A stretch of 10,639 nt of DNA from Phenylobacterium sp. Lineage in GTDB: Bacteria > Pseudomonadota > Alphaproteobacteria > Caulobacterales > Caulobacteraceae. The first letter of the stretch is position 1. Each line of letters begins with the position of its first letter. Positions 6,753-10,639 of this stretch are shown here, piece by piece. Position numbers and translations under genes: made by a program. The stretch is taken from NCBI GenBank assembly GCA_025350885.1, contig JANXXA010000204.1, positions 1 to 10,639 of the forward strand, written 5' to 3'. The notes beneath the pieces were generated by a model. That model was not told the DNA's origin. It searched no databases and saw only the letters and a program-made list of their open reading frames with translations.

Positions 6753-7034
6753 ATGGCCTCTAAGCCGATTACGCCAGACCACCCCGACATCGACGACAAC
6801 CCCGAATGGACCAGGGCGGATTTCGCCAGGGCGCGGCCGGCCTCAGAGGTCCTGCCGGCCGAACTCTATCAAGCGCTCACGCGCGGTCGCGGGCCGGCGA
6901 AACAGCCCACCAAGACCCCGGTGTCGATCCGGCTGTCCGCGCGCGTGCTGGAGCACTACCGGTCGCAAGGAACCGGCTGGCAGACACGGCTGAACGCGGA
7001 CCTGGAGCTGCTGATTGGACGGCGCGGGCAGTGA
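6753..7034 (+). CDS. brnA: BrnA-family antitoxin (no BrnT partner in the window)
   Basis: The 93-residue protein matches the BrnA antitoxin layout (PF14384). It has an acidic N-terminal part with DDNPEWTRADFARARPASEVLP (about residues 14-35), then a basic linker (RGRGPAKQPTK), then a ribbon-helix-helix-like DNA-binding end, TPVSIRLSARVLEHYRSQG-TGWQTRLN (about 55-81). In characterised systems BrnA binds and neutralises the RNase toxin BrnT and represses the shared promoter. The toxin gene normally lies immediately upstream and overlaps or abuts brnA. Here 347 bp of non-coding DNA precede it and a convergent SDR gene follows after 40 bp, so it is a solitary antitoxin. It may be a leftover of a lost module, a regulator, or may act on a toxin elsewhere. 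Start choice is supported by AAAAGGAG. The family call is by motif recognition only. Confidence 0.82.
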   Translation: MASKPITPDHPDIDDNPEWTRADFARARPASEVLPAELYQALTRGRGPAKQPTKTPVSIRLSARVLEHYRSQGTGWQTRLNADLELLIGRRGQ

Positions 7035-7074
7035 CAGGTCGGCGCGCACTAGACGCCCTATAGATTCAGCTGCG

Positions 7075-7854
7075 TCAGCGCGGGGCCATGCGGATGGCGC
7101 CGTCCAGGCGGACGTCTTCGCCGTTGAAATAGCCGTTGGTGATCATGGTGAGCGCCAGCTGGGCGTATTCCTGGGGCAGGCCGAGGCGCTTGGGGAAGGG
7201 TACGGAGGCGGCCAGCGCGTCCTTCACCTGCGGCGGGGCGCCGTTCATCAGCGGGGTCTCGAAGATGCCGGGCAGAATGGTGTTGACCCGGATGCCGTCG
7301 CCGGCCAGGTCGCGGGCGATGGGCAGCGTCATGCCGACCACGCCGCCCTTGGACGCGGAATAGGCCGCCTGGCCCATCTGGCCGTCCTCGGCCGCCACCG
7401 AGGCGGTGTTGACAATCGCCCCGCGCTCGCCCTCGATCGGCTCCAGGTCCAGCATCCCCTTGGCCGACTTGGCGATGCAGCGGAAGGTGCCGACCAGGTT
7501 GATCTGGATGATCAGGTTGAAGGCTTCCAGCGGGAAGTGGCGGGTCTCGCCGGTCTGCTTGTCGCGGCTGGCGGTCTTGGCGGCGTTGCCGGTGCCGGCG
7601 CAGTTGACCAGGATGCGCTCCTGGCCATGGGCGGCGCGGGCCTTGGCGAAGGCGGCGTCGACCTCCTCGTCGGACGTCACATTGACCTTGCAGAAGACCC
7701 CGCCGATCTCCTTGGCCACGGCCTCGCCCTTGGCCTCGTTCATGTCGAAGATGGCGACCTTGACGCCGTGGCCGGCGAGCGCGCGGACGGTGGCCTCGCC
7801 GAGACCCGAGGCGCCGCCGGTGACGACCGCGGACACCGATGAATTCAGTTGCAT
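7075..7854 (-). CDS. SDR family oxidoreductase, type II 3-hydroxyacyl-CoA dehydrogenase-like
   Basis: This 259-residue classical short-chain dehydrogenase has the cofactor motif TGGASGLG (12-19), an Asp after strand 2 (D37 in IFDMNE) that points to NAD(H), NCAG (84-87), and the full catalytic tetrad: N119 (QINLVGTF), S152 (NTASVAA), Y165 and K169 (YSASK). The layout, including the insertion around residues 90-108, the GAIVNTASVAAEDGQMGQAAYSASKGG block and LPGIFETPL, resembles the 17-beta-HSD10/type II 3-hydroxyacyl-CoA dehydrogenase group, which oxidises short or branched 3-hydroxyacyl-CoAs. The exact substrate is inferred from similarity only. The start is the ATG at 7854 with GGGAG 10 nt upstream. 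The longer open frame (to 8142) lies on top of the divergent DUF1232 gene and is not used. It converges with the brnA-type gene (40-bp gap, no clear terminator). Confidence 0.9.
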   Translation of the reverse strand: MQLNSSVSAVVTGGASGLGEATVRALAGHGVKVAIFDMNEAKGEAVAKEIGGVFCKVNVTSDEEVDAAFAKARAAHGQERILVNCAGTGNAAKTASRDKQTGETRHFPLEAFNLIIQINLVGTFRCIAKSAKGMLDLEPIEGERGAIVNTASVAAEDGQMGQAAYSASKGGVVGMTLPIARDLAGDGIRVNTILPGIFETPLMNGAPPQVKDALAASVPFPKRLGLPQEYAQLALTMITNGYFNGEDVRLDGAIRMAPR

Positions 7855-7912
7855 GGACGCTGGGCTCCCGATCCCGCTATCATTGTTGCCGTACCTGCGA
7901 GGCTTTACCCCG
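7855..7912. promoter_or_regulatory. Short divergent promoter region between SDR and DUF1232 genes
   Basis: Only 58 bp separate two divergent start codons, and this space also holds both ribosome binding sites: GGGAG on the minus strand at 7869-7865, and GAGG on the plus strand about 10 nt before 7913. The only AT-rich pocket is gctatcattgttg near 7876-7888, where TATCAT could serve as a plus-strand -10. The two promoters must overlap each other or extend into the opposite coding sequence, so the genes could be co-regulated. No clear operator palindrome is visible. Confidence 0.35.
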
Positions 7913-8335
7913 ATGAGCGCGCGCGAAAAAGCGTCACCCAACGTCAACGGCGAGTTCGACCCGCATCGCGCGCTCGATCCCGGCCGCGCGCTGGTCCCCT
8001 CGGTGGCGCGGCTGAACGAACAGCGGGTGACGCTGGGGCTGTGGCCGAAGGTCCGCCGCGTCGCCGCCCACGTGCCCTTCGCCGCTGACGCGCTGGCTGT
8101 CTGGTTCTGCGCCCGCGACGAGGCGACGCCGGTGGCGGCCAAGGGGATGATGTTCGCCGCCCTGGCCTATTTCGTCTCGCCGCTCGACGCCGTGCCCGAT
8201 TTCCTGGCCGGTGTCGGCTACACCGACGACGCGGCGGTGTTCATGGCCATGCTGGCGCTGGTCGGCCGCCACCTCAAGCCCCGCCACCGCCAGGCGGCCC
8301 GCGCCGAGATCGAGCGCCTGCGCACCGCCGACTGA
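7913..8335 (+). CDS. YkvA/DUF1232 family protein
   Basis: The 140-residue protein carries the DUF1232 signature (PF06803) at about residues 76-112: AKGMMFAALAYFVSPLDAVPDF, then a short gap, then GYTDDAAVFMAMLALV. The conserved SPLDAVPDF and DDA motifs are intact. The segment is hydrophobic and may associate with the membrane. The biochemical role of this family is not established. The N-terminal ~50 residues are polar and the C-terminus is Arg-rich (KPRHRQAARAEIERLR). I chose the ATG at 7913, preceded by GCGAGG at about 10 nt. An upstream in-frame ATG at 7853 would overlap the start codon of the divergent SDR and adds a non-conserved hydrophobic stretch. Its TGA (8333-8335) is inside the first unit of a 14-bp tandem repeat that fills the gap to the convergent EamA gene. 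Confidence 0.88.
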   Translation: MSAREKASPNVNGEFDPHRALDPGRALVPSVARLNEQRVTLGLWPKVRRVAAHVPFAADALAVWFCARDEATPVAAKGMMFAALAYFVSPLDAVPDFLAGVGYTDDAAVFMAMLALVGRHLKPRHRQAARAEIERLRTAD

Positions 8336-8384
8336 GTCCGGGCGACTGAGTCCGGACGACTGAGCCCAGACGACTGAGCCCGGA
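8329..8384. repeat. 14-bp tandem repeat, four copies, at a convergent gene junction
   Basis: The units are cgactgagtccggg (8329-8342), cgactgagtccgga (8343-8356), cgactgagcccaga (8357-8370) and cgactgagcccgga (8371-8384). Each differs from its neighbour by one to three bases. The array begins in the last codons of the DUF1232 gene, whose TGA is in the first unit, and ends two bases before the EamA stop codon at 8388-8386. Each unit carries TGA. As 14 is not a multiple of three, the TGAs at 8333, 8347, 8361 and 8375 cover all three forward frames. Confidence 0.92.
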
Positions 8385-8389
8385 CTCAG
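8332..8389. terminator. Candidate bidirectional terminator formed by the ends of the 14-bp array
   Basis: ctgagtccgggc (8332-8343) is the exact reverse complement of gcccggactcag (8378-8389), giving a 12-bp stem with a 34-nt loop. A second pairing, ctgagtccgg (8346-8355) with ccggactcag (8380-8389), gives a 10-bp stem with a 24-nt loop. The stem ends fall on the stop codons of the two convergent genes. No U-tract follows on either strand, so this is not a standard Rho-independent terminator. Its position, symmetry and GC-rich stem suggest it may still end, pause or protect both transcripts. Confidence 0.45.
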
Positions 8390-9312
8390 CGCCGCGCCCG
8401 GCGCGCCAGCTGCATTTCACGCCAGGTGATGAACAGGGTCGAGACCACCACGACCCCCGCCCCGGCCAGGGTCCAGGGCCCCGGAACCTCGTGGAACAGC
8501 AGGAAGCCGGCGGCGGCGGTGAACACCAGCCGGACATAGTCAATGGGCGCCATGGCCGCGGCGTCGCCGATCTGCATGCCCTTGATATAGCAGGCCTGGG
8601 TGGCGGTCCCCAGCGCGCCCATCAGGCACAAGAGGCCGAAGTCGGCGGGATGCGGCCAGCGCCAGGTCAGGGCGGCGCCGGGAATCGCGAAGATCAGGCC
8701 CAGCGTCGCGGCCCAGACCAGCAGCACGGTCGGCGAATGGTCGCGGGTCATCACCTTCATGCCGGTGACGGTGAGCGCGAACAGGAAGGACGAGGTCAGC
8801 ATGGCCAGCGCCGGCAGGCCGATGGGAAAGCCGCCGCTGGACCCGGGGCGGACCATCAACAGCACGCCGGCGAACCCCACCAGGGCCGCGGCGATGCGCA
8901 ACGGGCCGATCTTCTCGCGCACCACGAACGCCGCCAGCGGCACCAGCCAGAGCGTGCGGGTGAACGACAGCGCGTTGGCGTCGGCCAGCGGCATCTTCTG
9001 GAAGGCGTAGAACGACAGGATCAGGCCGATGGTCCCGGCGCTGGAGCGGAAGAACAGGATCCACGGCCGGGTGGTGGCGTAGACCGCGCGCCCGCGGATC
9101 AGGATGATCGGCAGCAGGATCACGAACCCGGCCGCCTGGCGGTAGAAGGTCTGCAGGGCGGCCGGGTAGTCGTTCCCCAGGTATTTCACCAGCGTGGTCA
9201 TCACGCTGAAGGCCAGCGCCGACGCCAGCATCCACAAGGCGCCGCGCACGTTGGGCGCCAGGCCCGGGTGGCGCTCGGCGATGTCGATGGCGTCGATCGG
9301 CTCGTCGGTCAT
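8386..9312 (-). CDS. EamA/DMT superfamily transporter
   Basis: The 308-residue membrane protein has the two tandem EamA domains (PF00892) of the drug/metabolite transporter superfamily, at roughly residues 24-154 and 167-296, together about ten hydrophobic segments. Landmarks in the first half are VRGALWMLASALAFSVMTTLVKYLG, the arginine-bearing QTFYRQAAGFVILLP, and FYAFQKMPLADANALSFTRTLWLVPLAAF. In the second half they are the matching GALGTATQACYIKGMQIGDAAAMAPIDYVRLVFTA block and FHEVPGPWTLAGAGVVVV. The substrate is unknown: family members export or import amino acids, SAM, sugars and other small metabolites. Its ATG overlaps the stop of the upstream SDR as ATGA, and it has no strong Shine-Dalgarno, so translation is probably coupled to that gene. 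The C-terminus is a short Arg-rich cytosolic tail. Confidence 0.92.
   Translation of the reverse strand: MTDEPIDAIDIAERHPGLAPNVRGALWMLASALAFSVMTTLVKYLGNDYPAALQTFYRQAAGFVILLPIILIRGRAVYATTRPWILFFRSSAGTIGLILSFYAFQKMPLADANALSFTRTLWLVPLAAFVVREKIGPLRIAAALVGFAGVLLMVRPGSSGGFPIGLPALAMLTSSFLFALTVTGMKVMTRDHSPTVLLVWAATLGLIFAIPGAALTWRWPHPADFGLLCLMGALGTATQACYIKGMQIGDAAAMAPIDYVRLVFTAAAGFLLFHEVPGPWTLAGAGVVVVSTLFITWREMQLARRARR
9309..9312 (-). promoter_or_regulatory. ATGA stop-start overlap of SDR and EamA genes
   Basis: On the minus strand the transporter ATG (9312-9310) and the SDR TGA (9311-9309) share bases as ATGA. This is the classic arrangement for re-initiation by the ribosome that has just finished the upstream gene. 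The weak Shine-Dalgarno before the transporter fits such coupling. Confidence 0.8.
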
Positions 9313-10190
9313 TCCGGCCCAGGTCCGGGCCCAGGCTCGGACCCACCCTCGGGCGCGAACTCCGAGAACAGGGTGGCGAAGGGCGATCCCGCCGTGGGGT
9401 CCCAGCTGTGGCGGGCGCCGACCGTGATGCCGCCATCGACCACGATGTGGGTCCCGGTGACGAAGGCCGCATCGTCGCAGGCCAGGTAGAGCGCGGCGCG
9501 GGCGATATCCTCCGGCGCGCCGGGCTTTGGCACCGGCTGGACCTTGGCGGCGTTCTCCACGAACCGCGCCGCCATCTGGTCGGCCACCTCGCGCGGCAGG
9601 CCCACCGAGGCGCCGAATATCGAGGTGCCGATCAGGCCGGGGCAGATGGCGTTGACCCGGATCCTTTGGGGCGACAGCTGCGCCGCCGCGCACCGGCTCA
9701 TGTGGATCACCGCGGCCTTGGCCGAAGAATAGGCGATCGGACCCCAGCCGGCCTGCATCCCGGCGATCGAGGCGGTGTTGATGATCGAACCGCCGCCCCG
9801 TTCCAGCATCAGCGGCATGGCGTGCTTCATGCCCAGCGCCGGGCCGCGCACCAGCACGTCGAAGATCCAGCTCCAGGTGTCGGCGTCGAGGTCGGGGATC
9901 GCGCGCATGCCGTCGGAAATCCCGGCGTTGTTGAACAGGATATCCAGCCCGCCGAACGCGCTGGCGGCCAGGCCCAGGGCGCTGGCGATGTCGCCCTCGA
10001 CGGTGACGTCGCAGCGCACATAGCGCAGCCGGTCCTGGAAGCGCTGCTCCAGCATGCGGCCCTTCTCGTCCTGGATGTCGGCGGCGACGACGTGCGCGCC
10101 CTCGGCGACGAACAGCTCGACGGTCGCCAGGCCAATTCCCGAAACGCCGCCGGTGATCACCGCCACCTTGCCGTCCAGACGTCCCGCCAT
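9309..10190 (-). CDS. SDR family NAD(P)-dependent oxidoreductase
   Basis: This 293-residue classical SDR has TGGVSGIG (13-20), D38 at the end of strand 2 (AADIQ, favouring NAD(H)), CDV (60-62), NNAG (87-90), catalytic S141 (NTASIAG), Y154 and K158 (YSSAK), CPGLIGT (183-189) and VDGG (251-254). The position that holds the tetrad Asn in most classical SDRs (the INLxG motif) reads VLVRG (112-116), so Leu replaces Asn. The C-terminus runs about 30 residues past the usual end and finishes with GSEPGPGPGPE, encoded by a 12-bp DNA repeat. The start ATG at 10190 has GGAG 6 nt upstream. It overlaps the EamA gene by 4 bp and lies 102 bp downstream of the coq4-type gene. Substrate is not predictable. 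Annotation as a glucose or 3-oxoacyl reductase would be guesswork. Confidence 0.92.
   Translation of the reverse strand: MAGRLDGKVAVITGGVSGIGLATVELFVAEGAHVVAADIQDEKGRMLEQRFQDRLRYVRCDVTVEGDIASALGLAASAFGGLDILFNNAGISDGMRAIPDLDADTWSWIFDVLVRGPALGMKHAMPLMLERGGGSIINTASIAGMQAGWGPIAYSSAKAAVIHMSRCAAAQLSPQRIRVNAICPGLIGTSIFGASVGLPREVADQMAARFVENAAKVQPVPKPGAPEDIARAALYLACDDAAFVTGTHIVVDGGITVGARHSWDPTAGSPFATLFSEFAPEGGSEPGPGPGPE
9316..9351. repeat. 12-bp tandem repeat inside the 3' end of the SDR gene
   Basis: The units are ggcccaggtccg (9316-9327), ggcccaggctcg (9328-9339) and the more diverged gacccaccctcg (9340-9351). Because 12 is a multiple of three, the gene stays in frame, and the repeat encodes the Pro/Gly/Glu-rich tail of the SDR just before the ATGA overlap with the transporter gene. 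Confidence 0.65.
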
Positions 10191-10292
10191 GTCGCGCTCC
10201 AGGTTTCCGCGGCCGGACCGTAGAAGGCCCGCCGGTGCGGCTCAATCGGCGATCGGTGGACGGGTCACGGTTTCCGCTGCCTGCGGCCCGTG
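10191..10292. other. Gap between the coq4-type gene and the SDR gene
   Basis: This 102-bp same-strand gap contains the SDR Shine-Dalgarno (GGAG at 10200-10197, minus strand). I see no convincing terminator, promoter or small gene. The two genes could share a transcript or the SDR could have its own promoter. The sequence does not decide. Confidence 0.5.
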
Positions 10293-10639
10293 TCAGGCGG
10301 CGGCGGGATGCGGCCCGTCGCGGACGCCGGCCGGGATGGCGTCGTAGATCGTCGGCGGTGTCAGGTTCAGCCGGCGCCGCGCGCCCTCCAGCGGCTCGGC
10401 CATCAGCCGCTCATAGTCCTCCGCGAGCAGCCAGCGGGCCGCCCGGCCGCGCCGATAGCCCTGCCAGATGGCCCGGCGGACCGGATAGGCCGAGGCGCCG
10501 GTGCGGAAGGCCGCGCCCAGGGCGATCAGCGCCCAGCCGAGGCCGCCGGTCTGGGCGTAGGAGAAACCCACCAGGCACGCCTCGCCCAGCGCGTCGCGGT
10601 GATAGCCGGAGAGGATGTGCCAGATGTCGTGCACGTCGC
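10293..10639 (-). CDS. coq4: Coq4 family ubiquinone biosynthesis protein (partial, start outside window)
   Basis: The visible 114 C-terminal residues begin DVHDIWHILSGYHRDALGEA, containing HDxxH followed after 11 residues by Glu (HDIWH-x11-E). This is the metal-binding signature of the Coq4 family (PF05019). It is followed by the family-typical hydrophobic stretch with FSYAQTGGLGWALIALG, and a C-terminal part RRAIWQGYRRGRAARWLLAEDYERLM and RRRLNLTPP. Coq4 acts in ubiquinone biosynthesis. Eukaryotic COQ4 is described as needed for the assembly of the CoQ synthesis complex and for the C1 decarboxylation step. The frame is open at the window edge: the GTG at 10634-10632 is an internal Val codon, not a start. 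Alphaproteobacterial Coq4-like proteins also include divergent members, so the exact role is less certain than the family. It is the first visible gene of a possible coq4-SDR-EamA transcription unit. Confidence 0.85.
   Translation of the reverse strand, partial: DVHDIWHILSGYHRDALGEACLVGFSYAQTGGLGWALIALGAAFRTGASAYPVRRAIWQGYRRGRAARWLLAEDYERLMAEPLEGARRRLNLTPPTIYDAIPAGVRDGPHPAAA

Noticed and set aside
7406..8335. A 309-residue plus-strand protein including the DUF1232 domain
   Set aside because: The N-terminal part overlaps the SDR gene antisense and has no domain. The DUF1232 protein is complete from the ATG at 7913.
8386..10245. A single 619-residue protein joining an unknown N-terminus to the EamA transporter, or a frameshifted fusion
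   Set aside because: The upstream half of that frame is the out-of-frame shadow of the SDR gene. The SDR is intact in its own frame and meets the transporter through a normal ATGA overlap.

Overview
This is a GC-rich chromosomal window. The proteins (a 180-kDa-class NAD-glutamate dehydrogenase, a Coq4-type quinone protein, a DUF1232 protein, short-chain dehydrogenases, a BrnA-type antitoxin) and a dispersed-repeat-like palindrome suggest an alphaproteobacterium, probably of the Caulobacterales (Caulobacter/Phenylobacterium-like). The assignment is inferred from gene families and base composition, not from a marker gene.

Layout, left to right. (1) 1-82: the last 26 codons of a plus-strand gene that starts outside the window. 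It converges, with a 14-bp gap, on the next gene. (2) 97-4965, minus: the large NAD-specific glutamate dehydrogenase, which links glutamate catabolism to 2-oxoglutarate and NADH. Its 294-bp upstream region holds a perfect 11-bp hairpin and a 15-bp tandem repeat that runs into the ribosome binding site. (3) 5260-6405, minus: an AI-2E/PerM-family membrane protein with a terminator-like hairpin across its stop codon. (4) 6406-6752: a divergent intergenic region with a long imperfect palindrome. (5) 6753-7034, plus: a small BrnA-type antitoxin with no BrnT toxin beside it. (6) 7075-7854, minus: an SDR resembling type II 3-hydroxyacyl-CoA dehydrogenase, divergent from (7) 7913-8335, plus: a YkvA/DUF1232 protein. 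(8) 8386-9312 and 9309-10190, minus: an SDR followed with ATGA overlap by an EamA/DMT transporter, both downstream of (9) a Coq4-type gene cut by the right edge.

Most of this is ordinary housekeeping or accessory metabolism, and I see no clear new multi-gene system. The one clear operon is the SDR-EamA pair, possibly read with coq4. The unusual material lies between genes. Three gene boundaries carry short tandem repeats of 12, 14 and 15 bp. One of these fills the whole space between the stop codons of two convergent genes, supplies stop codons in all three forward frames, and closes on itself as a 12-bp stem. The glutamate dehydrogenase leader also has a strong hairpin whose arm is complementary to the ribosome binding site region.
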